From contig JAFAEX010000309.1 of the NCBI GenBank assembly GCA_023423795.1, forward strand, positions 1 through 64,000: 64,000 bases of DNA, written 5' to 3'. This DNA comes from Chloroflexota bacterium. Lineage in GTDB: Bacteria; Chloroflexota; Chloroflexia; Thermomicrobiales; UBA6265. Each line of letters begins with the position of its first letter. The first letter of the stretch is position 1. The notes beneath the pieces were generated by a model that was given only the letters and a program-made list of their open reading frames with translations, did not search any database and was not told where the DNA came from. Below, in pieces: positions 25,650 through 33,670 of this stretch. The translations under genes were made by a program, and so were the position numbers.

Positions 25650-26558
25650 GTGGACCCGGCCCTGCTGCTCCCATTGGCCGTTTTCGGAGCGGTCTTCGCG
25701 CTCGTCGTCCTCCTGATGGACCGGACTCCGGTCGCGTCGGCTCGGCTGGCCCGGTTCGATCCGACTGCCCGCGCGGCGCCACCCCGTGCCCCGCGCAAGC
25801 GCAAGGCCGAATCGAGCGGGCTGCGCGGGTCGGCCGACCTCGGCCGGCTAGCGAAGATGATGACCGGCGGCGCGCGGGACGAGGCGCGCAAGAAGACTAC
25901 CGCCCTGCTGGACCGGGCCGGCAGCCGGATGTCGGTCGGCCGCTACCTGACGCTGCGCGCGGTGCTGCTGATCGTCGTGGGGCCGCTGCTGGCGATCCTC
26001 GCGCTGGTCAACTTCGGGCTGACGCTGCCCGGTGTCGGCGCGGCCGCCGTGGCGATGCTGCTGCTGCCGCGCCTGCCGGGAATCCTCCTGGAGCGCAAGG
26101 CGAAGGCGCGCGCGATCGACATCGAAAAGGGGCTGCCGGACGCGCTCGACCTGCTGGTCGTTTGCGTCGAGGGCGGCTTGAGCCTCGACGGCGCGCTGAT
26201 GCAGGTGGCTACGCGCACCCGGGGTGAAGTCGCCGCCGAACTACGCCGCTTGCAGCGGGACATGGCGGCGGGCATGGGCCGCCGCGACGCCTTCCTCGCG
26301 CTGGCCGCGCGCTCGCCGTCGGAGAACCTCGCCATCGTCTGCTCGTCGATCACCCAGGCGGACAAGATGGGCATGAGCGTGGCGACGACCCTGCGCGCGC
26401 TCACCGAGACGATGCGGACCCGCCGCCGGCAGGCCGCCGAGGAGAATGCGAACAAGGCCCCAATCAAGATGATGCCGGTGCTGGTGATCTTCATGATCCC
26501 GTCGCTGTTCGCCGTCATCCTCGGGCAGGCGGTCATCGCGTTCATGAACATGAACTGA
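25650..26558 (+). CDS. tadC: Tad inner-membrane platform protein TadC
   Basis: A 302-aa T2SSF-domain partner of TadB. The N-terminal helix (LLLPLAVFGAVFALVVLLM) is followed by paired helices near 105-150, the conserved cytoplasmic segment (LPDALDLLVVCVEGGLSLDGA, ADKMGMSVATTLR) and a C-terminal helix. The GTG at 25650 follows AAGGTGGAG by 8 nt; a TTG at 25644 overlapping the tadB stop is the alternative. Confidence 0.9.
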   Translation: MDPALLLPLAVFGAVFALVVLLMDRTPVASARLARFDPTARAAPPRAPRKRKAESSGLRGSADLGRLAKMMTGGARDEARKKTTALLDRAGSRMSVGRYLTLRAVLLIVVGPLLAILALVNFGLTLPGVGAAAVAMLLLPRLPGILLERKAKARAIDIEKGLPDALDLLVVCVEGGLSLDGALMQVATRTRGEVAAELRRLQRDMAAGMGRRDAFLALAARSPSENLAIVCSSITQADKMGMSVATTLRALTETMRTRRRQAAEENANKAPIKMMPVLVIFMIPSLFAVILGQAVIAFMNMN

Positions 26559-26561
26559 GCC

Positions 26562-27212
26562 GTGGCCGAACCGTTCGTCCTCGTCGCCGGCCTGAGCGGG
26601 GCGGTTGTGGCCGCCGCCGTCGCCGGCCTCGCCGACCGCTGGGCCGCCGCGCTTGCCGGCGCTGCTTCGTGCGAGCGGCCGCCGTCCGCACCGACCGTCG
26701 CGGTGTGCGCTGCCGCCGGATTCGGTTTCGGCTCGGCGCTCGGGATGCGCGGGGCGGATATCGTCGCCGTCGGCTGGGCGCTCGTTGTTGCGGCGCCGCT
26801 GGTGCTGGTCGCGCTAATCGACCTGCGGACACGGTTGATTCCGCTCGCGGCCGTGGCGGCGGTGGGCGTGCTCGGGCTCGCCCGCGCCGCGGCGGAGGAC
26901 GCGCTGGTAGCTTCCGCTATCGGCATGCTCGTCGGAGCGGCGATCTTCGCGCTGCTCTGGGCCGCCGCCTTGCCCCTGCGGGCGCGGGCGGGAACGACGC
27001 CGTTTGGGATGGGCGACGTGCTGCTCGCTGCCGGGATCGGCGCGGTCGCCGGCTGGCCGTCCGTGTTGCCGACCCTGTTCCTCGGGGCAGTCTTCGGCGC
27101 GTTCGGGGCCATCGCGTTGCTCGCCTCGCGCTCAGCCCGCGCGACCGACGCCATTCCCTACGGCGTCTTCCTCGGCGCGGCGGCGATCCTCGCGGAATTG
27201 GCACGGACGTAG
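26562..27212 (+). CDS. Second A24-type prepilin peptidase
   Basis: A 216-aa polytopic membrane protein with the two A24 aspartate motifs: LIDLRTRLIP near residue 90 and GMGDVLLAAG near 150, then PYGVFLGAAAI at the end. It has no CxxC N-methylation domain. Unlike CpaA/TadV at the front of the cluster it is of GspO/PilD peptidase style. The GTG start is 3 bp after the tadC stop. It may process the TadE-like proteins or a different set of pilins. Confidence 0.85.
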   Translation: MAEPFVLVAGLSGAVVAAAVAGLADRWAAALAGAASCERPPSAPTVAVCAAAGFGFGSALGMRGADIVAVGWALVVAAPLVLVALIDLRTRLIPLAAVAAVGVLGLARAAAEDALVASAIGMLVGAAIFALLWAAALPLRARAGTTPFGMGDVLLAAGIGAVAGWPSVLPTLFLGAVFGAFGAIALLASRSARATDAIPYGVFLGAAAILAELART

Positions 27213-27367
27213 GGCATTGCCGCTCCGGGTACGGGAACCCGAACCGCGGCGTATCCGTCACGTGGTCAATGGCTGCACGATCCGGTGGTCAACCTCGACT
27301 TGACGGGCGGTGGCGCGGTCCCCATCATCGCCGCCAATCACGCTGGCGGCGCGAGAAAGGACGGTTC

Positions 27368-29719
27368 ATGCACGCCTCCGGTTCGCCCCTGGCTGGGCTG
27401 CCGCGTTTGCCGGCCCTGTTCCGGCCGCTGACGCCGTTGCTGGGCCGCGACGACGAGGTCGAAGCGGTGGCATCGCTCCTGCTCGATTCGGACACCCGGC
27501 TGGTGACGCTGACCGGGCCGGGCGGGGTCGGCAAAACCCGCCTGGCGCTGGCCGTGGCCGACCGGGTCGCGGCGTCCTATCCCGACGGCGTGGCGCCGGT
27601 GGATCTCGCCGGTGTTGCCGATGCATCGCTCGTCGTGCCCAGCATAGCCGCCGCACTGGGCGTGCGCGAAGCGGCTGCCGGGGACGTTGCCGAAACGCTC
27701 GCCGACTGGTTGGCCGACCGCCGACTGCTGCTGCTGCTCGACAACTTCGAGCAGGTCGTGGAGGCCGCGGCGGTCGTCGCCAACCTGCTGGCGGCGTGCC
27801 CGGGCGTGGACGCGCTGGTCACCTCGCGCGGGCGGCTGCGGATCGGCGGTGAACGGGTCGTCGAAGTGCGCCCGCTCGCGGTTGGTGACGGGCTACACGC
27901 CGGCCTGTCGCCGGCGGTTGCCTTGTTCGCCGACCGGGCGCGGGCGGTCCGCTCCGACTTCGAGGTGACGCCCGAGAACCGGGCGACGATCGAGGCGATC
28001 TGCGCCTGGCTCGACGGCCTGCCTCTGGCGATCGAACTCGCCGCCGCCTGGATCGGAACCCTGCCGCCCGATGCGCTGCTCGAACGACTTCAACAGGGCA
28101 TGGCGCTGCCCGACTTCGGCGCGCGCGACCTGCCCGAGCGCCAGCGGACGATGCGGGCCACGGTGGCCTGGAGTGACGGTCTGCTCTCTCCCGACCTGCA
28201 ATCCACGTTTCATCGGCTGGCGGTTTTTCCCGCCGGATTCACCCTCGACGGCGCGGCGGCGGTGCTCGGAGATGCCGGCGGCGACGCCTTGCCGGCGGTC
28301 GCCGCCCTCGTCGACCGCCACCTCCTTCGTCCGCTCGATCCGGTGGCAGGGGAGCCCCGGTTCGGCATGCTGCAGACGATCCGTTCCTACGCCCGGGAGC
28401 GGCTGGCGTCCAGCCCCGAGGCCGACGATGTCCGCGACCGTCACCTGCGCTGGTGCGCCGACCTGGTCGAGCGCGGGGTCGCCTCGGTGGGCACCGCCGA
28501 GCAGGAATCGTGGCTGCGCCGCGTCGATGCCGAACACGACTCGATGCGGGCAGCCCTTGCCTGGGGCATCGAGCGCTGCGACCCGATCGCCGTGCGGCTC
28601 GCCGGCGGGTTGTGGCGCTACTGGTTCACGCGCGGCCTGCCCACCGAAGGCCGGCGCTGGAGCGACGCGGTCCTCGCGGGCTGCCCCGGCGCGCCGGACG
28701 CCGACCGCGCACGCCTGCTGCAAGGCATAGGCGCGCTTGCCGCCTCCCAGGGCGACGCGGCCGCCGCCGCCAACGCGCTCGACGAAAGCCGTGCGATGTA
28801 CGAGGCGTTGGACGATGCCGCCGGACTGGCGACCTCGCTCAACCTGATGGGGCAGGCCGTCCAAACCGCCGGCGATCCGGCGCGGGCGGTCGCCTATCAC
28901 GAACGCGCGCTGGCCACGGCGCGGTCCATCGACGACGGGTGGCGCATCACGCATTCCCTGAACCTGCTCGCGTCGGCCCTCGCCGGTTCCGGCCGAACGG
29001 ATCGGGCCGGGGCCGCTGCCGCCGAGGCGTTGCCGATCGCGCGCGGGCGCGGCGACCGCTGGGGGTTGGCGCTGGCGCTCGCGACGCTCGGCGGGATCGC
29101 GGCCGCCGCGGGAAAACTGGACGACGCCGACCGCGACCTTTCCGAAGCGCTGGCGCTCCAGCGCGCAATCGGCGACCGGCGCGGGACGGCCGATGCGCTC
29201 GACGCGCTGGCCGACGTGGCGCTCGCGCGGGGCGACGCCGAAGGGGCGGCCTCCCGCCTCGACGAGGCGGTCGCCATCGCGCGCAGCGTCGGGGACCGCC
29301 GGTTCCTCGCCCGCCTGCTGCTGCGCCTCGGCGGCGCGCTGACGCGGACCGGCGACGACGTCGGCGCGCGGGCGACCCTCGCCGAAGCGCGCATGCTGGC
29401 GGCGGACCGGGACGATGCCGCCACCCTCGCCGAGGCGGAACGGGCGCTCGGTTCGTCCGCCGAACGATCGCGCCACGCTTCGGCCGTGCCGCAACCGTCC
29501 ACGAGCGGGGAAGCCGCCGCCGCCGAGGCCGGGCTGACGGCACGGGAGATCGACGTCCTCCGCCTGCTGGTGGACGGCCTGACGAACCGCGAGGTCGGCG
29601 ACCGCCTCTTCATCGGCCACCGCACCGTGGCGACCCACGTCCTCAACATCCTCGGCAAATTGGGCGTCGATTCCCGCACCGCCGCCGCCGCCTGGGCCGT
29701 CCGCAACGGCTTGGCCTGA
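27368..29719 (+). CDS. ATPase/TPR transcriptional regulator with LuxR HTH
   Basis: A 783-aa signalling regulator of the MalT/AfsR-like STAND type. It contains an NB-ARC-like ATPase domain with Walker A GPGGVGKT (about residue 55), Walker B LLLLLDNFE, and LVTSRGRLRI. A winged-helix region with GLPLAIELAAAW follows, then TPR-like helical repeats (about 430-690). The C-terminal LuxR/FixJ helix-turn-helix shows LTAREIDVLRLLVDGLTNRE and TVATHVLNILGKLGV. The ATG has AAAGGA upstream; the much longer frame on this strand is a read-through of the preceding gene's other frame. Ligand and targets unknown. Confidence 0.9.
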   Translation: MHASGSPLAGLPRLPALFRPLTPLLGRDDEVEAVASLLLDSDTRLVTLTGPGGVGKTRLALAVADRVAASYPDGVAPVDLAGVADASLVVPSIAAALGVREAAAGDVAETLADWLADRRLLLLLDNFEQVVEAAAVVANLLAACPGVDALVTSRGRLRIGGERVVEVRPLAVGDGLHAGLSPAVALFADRARAVRSDFEVTPENRATIEAICAWLDGLPLAIELAAAWIGTLPPDALLERLQQGMALPDFGARDLPERQRTMRATVAWSDGLLSPDLQSTFHRLAVFPAGFTLDGAAAVLGDAGGDALPAVAALVDRHLLRPLDPVAGEPRFGMLQTIRSYARERLASSPEADDVRDRHLRWCADLVERGVASVGTAEQESWLRRVDAEHDSMRAALAWGIERCDPIAVRLAGGLWRYWFTRGLPTEGRRWSDAVLAGCPGAPDADRARLLQGIGALAASQGDAAAAANALDESRAMYEALDDAAGLATSLNLMGQAVQTAGDPARAVAYHERALATARSIDDGWRITHSLNLLASALAGSGRTDRAGAAAAEALPIARGRGDRWGLALALATLGGIAAAAGKLDDADRDLSEALALQRAIGDRRGTADALDALADVALARGDAEGAASRLDEAVAIARSVGDRRFLARLLLRLGGALTRTGDDVGARATLAEARMLAADRDDAATLAEAERALGSSAERSRHASAVPQPSTSGEAAAAEAGLTAREIDVLRLLVDGLTNREVGDRLFIGHRTVATHVLNILGKLGVDSRTAAAAWAVRNGLA

Positions 29720-29927
29720 ACCCGCCATTGTGAGGTACGGGCGTTCGTCGCCCGATTGCCAGACGAAATTCGGTGGTTCGGTTCACCGTTCCATTCGTCG
29801 TTCGTAAGGGATGACCCGGTATCCTCTCGAACCCCCTCGCGACACCGGCGCGGGAGGGCGCCGGACCCTCTCCTACGAAGCACGGCATCGCAAGCGCCCG
29901 AACCGGTGCGAACAGCCGGACGTCGCA

Positions 29928-30440
29928 TCAGCCCGCGAGCAGCAGCGCGAGCCCGACGACGATCGGTGCGACGTGGACGACGATCAGCGCCCAGCGGATT
30001 GGGGACCGTGGATCGCGCAGCGGTTTCGGCCGCGGAAACGCGCCCAGCCAGAGCCACAGCCCGAGGATGCCGCCGAGCAGCACCCCGCCGGCAATGGCGG
30101 CCCACGCGATGCGGGCAACGCCGTCCGGCGACCAGCCGAGCGCGACCATCCCGGCAAGCGGCAGCGTGACGAGCGTCGATGGCACAACGAGCAACCGGGT
30201 CGCGACCGGGTGCGACAGACTGGCGACCAGCACCGTCGGCATCAGGAGCCAGCCGGCGAACAGCGCCCGCGTCGCCGCCGCCGGTGCCGCGGTTCGATCG
30301 ACCGCGAGCCACCAGATCAGGCCGAGCGCGACGGCGCTGACACTGGCGAGGCGGATGATCCTGCGCCGCATGGCGACGGCCGCCGTCGGCGCGAAGCGGG
30401 CGTGCATTCCCGCTGAGCGGACGGTCGCGGGGGTGCTCAT
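29928..30440 (-). CDS. Five-helix membrane protein
   Basis: A 170-aa protein with five predicted membrane helices (for example SAVALGLIWWLAV, LLMPTVLVASL, GGVLLGGILGLWLWLGAF, VHVAPIVVGLALLLAG) and short loops. I do not recognise the family. Its ATG overlaps the radical SAM stop (ATGA), so the two are translated together, suggesting a membrane-linked partner or accessory. Confidence 0.7.
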   Translation of the reverse strand: MSTPATVRSAGMHARFAPTAAVAMRRRIIRLASVSAVALGLIWWLAVDRTAAPAAATRALFAGWLLMPTVLVASLSHPVATRLLVVPSTLVTLPLAGMVALGWSPDGVARIAWAAIAGGVLLGGILGLWLWLGAFPRPKPLRDPRSPIRWALIVVHVAPIVVGLALLLAG

Positions 30441-31762
30441 GCCGCCTCCTGTCGCCGCCGGGGCGCGGCCGCGAGACGGCTTCTGAAGGCGTCGTGCCGG
30501 GCGCGGACCGCCTCCGCCGAGTACACCTGGGCGGCGAGGTCGATGAACCCGGCCTCGAGTTCTTCCGGCGTCATCCCGGTCGGACGCACGTTGACGTCGA
30601 AGACCGTGCATGTTTCCCAGCCGGTCGGGTCCAGCAGCCGGCCGTCGGCCAGCAGGCGCGCGTAGAGCGGCGTGCCGGGGAAGGCCGTCAGCACGGTGAT
30701 CTGGACGTCGTAAAGCCCGCTCTCTTCGACGAAGTCGCGGACGGCGGCAAACTCGTCGCGGGTCGCGCCGTCAAGCCCGAGCACGAAGCAGCCGTTGACG
30801 GCCACGCCGTGGTCCTGGATCGTGGCGATGGCGCGCTTGTAGCGTTCGAACCGCGTCCGCTTCCAGTTCCGGCGCGTCTCGACCCCGTCGATCCCGGCGG
30901 CGGTCGGGCTTTCCAGCCCGATCAGCACCTGCGCGCAGCCGGCGTCGCGCATCGAGGCCAGCAGTTCCGGATCGTCCGCAACCGAGATGTCGGTCTCGGT
31001 GAACCAGCGGATGTTCTCGCGGCCGACCGCCCGCACCAGTTCTTTCGCGCGCCGCTTGTCCACGAACGCGTTGTCGTCGGCGAACTCGATGAACGGCCGG
31101 TCCCAGATCCGCTTGACCTCGCGCAGTTCGGCGACCACCCGTTCGACCGGCTTGTGCTTGTACTTCCGGGTCAGCAGGATGGACGAGGCGCAGAACTCGC
31201 AGCGCCACGGGCAACCGCGGCTGGTCTGGACGGTGATCCGGTTGTAGCGCTCGGCGTCGAGCAGGCCGTAGGCGGGCATCGGCGCGTTGGCGAGGTCGAA
31301 CTCGCGCCCGCGCGGGCCGTAGACGCCGCGCAATGTTCCGGCTTCGGCATCGCGCAGCACGTCGTGCCACGAGAGTTCGCCTTCCCCGACGACGACGGCA
31401 TCGCAATGGCGCAGGGCTTCGGCGGGCATCGCGGTGGCGTGCAGTCCGCCGATGACGGTCTTGGCTCCGGCCGCGCAGAACCGGGCCGCCAGCGCGTAGG
31501 CGTCCTTGACCTGCGCGGTGAAGGACGAGATCGCGGCGAGGTCGCAGTCCGGCAGCCGGTCCACCGCCCGGATGTCGGCGATCTCGTGGTAGGACACCTC
31601 GAAGCGGTCCGGCGTCATCCCCGCCAGCGTCAGCAAGCCGAGGCTGGGCAGCGAGGCGACGACCTTGCCGCGCTCGACGAACCCCGGCAGCGTCATCCCG
31701 AGCGCGTTCAGTTCTGGCTTGAACGCGCGGACGCCGCTCATGGCGACGAATGCGATGTGCAT
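30437..31762 (-). CDS. B12-binding-domain radical SAM protein
   Basis: A 441-aa enzyme. A cobalamin-binding-like N-terminal domain (KTVIGGLHATAMPAEAL, VVVGEGE) is followed by a radical SAM barrel with the iron-sulfur motif CPWRCEFC (CxxxCxxC) and FADDNAFVDKRRAKEL. The family performs methylations or ring rearrangements on lipids and tetrapyrroles (BchE/HpnJ/HpnP relatives). The ATG at 31762 has AAGGAGA upstream; the longer upstream frame covers a repeat array. The substrate is unknown. It shares an ATGA overlap with a membrane protein. Confidence 0.88.
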   Translation of the reverse strand: MHIAFVAMSGVRAFKPELNALGMTLPGFVERGKVVASLPSLGLLTLAGMTPDRFEVSYHEIADIRAVDRLPDCDLAAISSFTAQVKDAYALAARFCAAGAKTVIGGLHATAMPAEALRHCDAVVVGEGELSWHDVLRDAEAGTLRGVYGPRGREFDLANAPMPAYGLLDAERYNRITVQTSRGCPWRCEFCASSILLTRKYKHKPVERVVAELREVKRIWDRPFIEFADDNAFVDKRRAKELVRAVGRENIRWFTETDISVADDPELLASMRDAGCAQVLIGLESPTAAGIDGVETRRNWKRTRFERYKRAIATIQDHGVAVNGCFVLGLDGATRDEFAAVRDFVEESGLYDVQITVLTAFPGTPLYARLLADGRLLDPTGWETCTVFDVNVRPTGMTPEELEAGFIDLAAQVYSAEAVRARHDAFRSRLAAAPRRRQEAA

Positions 31763-31946
31763 GGCGGTCTCCTTGTCCGTCCCGTCCGCCAGAATGGCGA
31801 AACGGCCGTGGATCAAGGGTGCCCGCCGCGCGTCCGCCACACATCGGCAAGGCTGCTGAATTGGCTTGCCGAACCGTCTCCGCAGGATGGCGGAGATGGC
31901 CCATGGCCGGCGCCCGAATGAGGGCCGCGCCGACCACCACCCATCC

Positions 31947-32090
31947 GTCATCCCGAGCCTGTCGAGGGATCTCGTTTTCGGCACGCGTCGGGGACGAACG
32001 AGATCCCTCGACAGGCTCGGGATGACGTTGGACGAGGCTCGGGATGACGGTGCGTGACATTCGGGAGGATGATGGAAGAGGCTCGGGATG
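31947..32090. repeat. REP-like inverted repeat and decayed copies
   Basis: Two perfect 30-nt arms (31947-31976 and 31997-32026), each containing CCCGAGCCTGTCGAGGGATC or its complement, face each other across 20 bp. Shorter copies of GGCTCGGGATGAC follow at about 32036-32048 and 32078-32090. A 29-nt relative lies at 4592-4620. This is a dispersed palindromic repeat family in the intergenic region between the radical SAM and hydrolase genes. Confidence 0.85.
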
Positions 32091-32140
32091 ACGGAATGGG
32101 CGACGCGCGGGATGACAGGGAGCGCCAATGGACCGCGTGC

Positions 32141-32965
32141 TTACCCGGCGCGCGTTGTCGAACCACCCGCCGCATTCGAGACGAGCAGGCGCGCGGCGGG
32201 AGTCGCGACGGCGGCGAGCGCGGCGGCGAATGCCTCCTGGTCGAACTGGGCCGCGTGCCCCTGGTTCGGCGCGACCACGAGCGACGCGCCGGTGCGCCGC
32301 GCGATCTCCTCGGCGATGGCGCGCAGCCCCGGATGGCTCTTGCCGCCGGCCAGCACCGCGATCGGCAGAGTGGGGGAGAGGTCGTCGAGTGCCTCGGGCG
32401 GGTAGTCGCCGGGCGGCTGGCCCGCCACCGCGCGGCGCGCTTCGCGCACGAGGCCGGGCCAGCCGCGGGATTCTTTCATGCGCGCGAGGTCGGCGGAGCC
32501 GGCCAGCACGCCGAAGAACGCCTCGGCCAGTCGTTCGTCTGAAAGGCCCGATGCCCCGTGCCAGAGCGCCGCGGTTCGTTCGCGAAGCGTCGTGACCTCG
32601 GGGTGATCGGGCAACAGTCCGAGGAGCGGCGGTTCGACGAGGACCAGCGACCGCACCCGGCCCGGGGCGCTTCGCGCCATCTCGATGGCGACGAGGCCGC
32701 CGAAGGAATGCCCGGCGAGGTCGAACGATGCGGAGCCGGCGCTCGTTGCGGCATGGAGGATGTCGGTTGCGTCGCCGGCGATCGTATGGGGCGACCGTAG
32801 CGGTGGGCTGTCGCCGTAGCCGCGCCTGTCCGGGACCAGCAGCAGCCGCTCATTAGGTTCTTGCGCTTGCCTGCGCCATGCCATCAGGCCCGTGTTGAAG
32901 TCGCCGTGCACCAGCACCAGCGGCGGCCCTTCGCCGAACGCCCGCATCGCGATCGGTTCGTCCAC
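32141..32965 (-). CDS. Alpha/beta hydrolase
   Basis: A 274-aa alpha/beta-fold hydrolase with an oxyanion HG motif (LVLVHGDFN), nucleophile elbow GHSFGG, and C-terminal GHAAQF containing the catalytic His. The substrate is not inferable. The GTG at 32965 has GGAGG four bases upstream and starts just before the family core. The ATG at 33004 would place the start 2 bp from the operator palindrome, so it is less likely. It is divergent from tetR and probably its direct target. Confidence 0.85.
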   Translation of the reverse strand: MDEPIAMRAFGEGPPLVLVHGDFNTGLMAWRRQAQEPNERLLLVPDRRGYGDSPPLRSPHTIAGDATDILHAATSAGSASFDLAGHSFGGLVAIEMARSAPGRVRSLVLVEPPLLGLLPDHPEVTTLRERTAALWHGASGLSDERLAEAFFGVLAGSADLARMKESRGWPGLVREARRAVAGQPPGDYPPEALDDLSPTLPIAVLAGGKSHPGLRAIAEEIARRTGASLVVAPNQGHAAQFDQEAFAAALAAVATPAARLLVSNAAGGSTTRAG

Positions 32966-33006
32966 CGTTCCTCCAATCCCTCCGAACACTGCGACATGGT
33001 ACATTT

Positions 33007-33026
33007 CCGACCGACTGGTCGGTCGG
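33007..33026. promoter_or_regulatory. TetR-type operator
   Basis: CCGACCGACTGGTCGGTCGG is a 20-bp palindrome with nine paired bases per arm and only the central pair unmatched. It sits in the 84-bp gap between the divergent hydrolase gene and tetR, the expected place for an autoregulatory TetR operator. Confidence 0.8.
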
Positions 33027-33049
33027 TTTCTTAATCCGAAAGGGACGGT

Positions 33050-33670
33050 TTGGGACGCGGGGCGGCCAAGGCGGAAGCGAGGCGGCAGCAAGTTCTCGAT
33101 GCCGCGCTGGAAGTGTTCTCCCGCGACGGCTACGGCAACGCCGCCGTCGAGGATATCGCCCGTGCGTCCTCCACCTCGAAGGGCGGTCTCTACTTCCACT
33201 TCCCGAGCAAGCAGGCGCTGTTCCTCGCGCTGCTGGACGAGGCAGGGTCGTTGCTGCTGCGCCGTGTGGAGCAGGCGATGGCCGCCGAGGCAGATCCACT
33301 GGCTCGCGGGGACGCCGCCCTTCGCGCCGTCCTTTCGACGTTCGGCAAGAACCGGACGCTCGCCCGCTTGCTGCTGGTCGAGGCGCTGGGTGCGGGCAAG
33401 GAATTCAACGCCAAACTGGGCGAACTGCACGCCGCGTTCGCCCGTATCATCGCCCGTTACCTCGACGAGGCCATCGCGGCCGGCGCGCTGCCGCCGCACG
33501 ACACCACGCTGGCCGGGGTCGCCTGGTTCGGCGCGGTCAACCAGGTCGTGACCCGATGGGTGCTAACCGGCGAACCCGACCGGCTCGAAGACGCCTACCC
33601 GGCGCTGCGGCGGCTGCTGCTCTACGGCGTGGCCGGTCCCGGCGACGACAACGAAACGGAGGCTCGATGA
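33050..33670 (+). CDS. TetR-family transcriptional regulator
   Basis: A 206-aa repressor with an N-terminal HTH (QQVLDAALEVFSRDGYGNAA, STSKGGLYFHFPSKQALFLA) and an all-helical ligand-binding C-terminal domain. The TTG start has AAAGGG five bases upstream. The gene directly precedes menF, whose ATG overlaps its stop, so it may control its own men operon as well as the divergent hydrolase through the 33007-33026 palindrome. The ligand is unknown. Confidence 0.9.
   Translation: MGRGAAKAEARRQQVLDAALEVFSRDGYGNAAVEDIARASSTSKGGLYFHFPSKQALFLALLDEAGSLLLRRVEQAMAAEADPLARGDAALRAVLSTFGKNRTLARLLLVEALGAGKEFNAKLGELHAAFARIIARYLDEAIAAGALPPHDTTLAGVAWFGAVNQVVTRWVLTGEPDRLEDAYPALRRLLLYGVAGPGDDNETEAR

Noticed and set aside
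26669..29719. A 1016-aa version of the LuxR-type regulator
   Set aside because: The first 233 residues are the out-of-frame translation of the preceding prepilin peptidase; the ATG at 27368 has a proper ribosome site.
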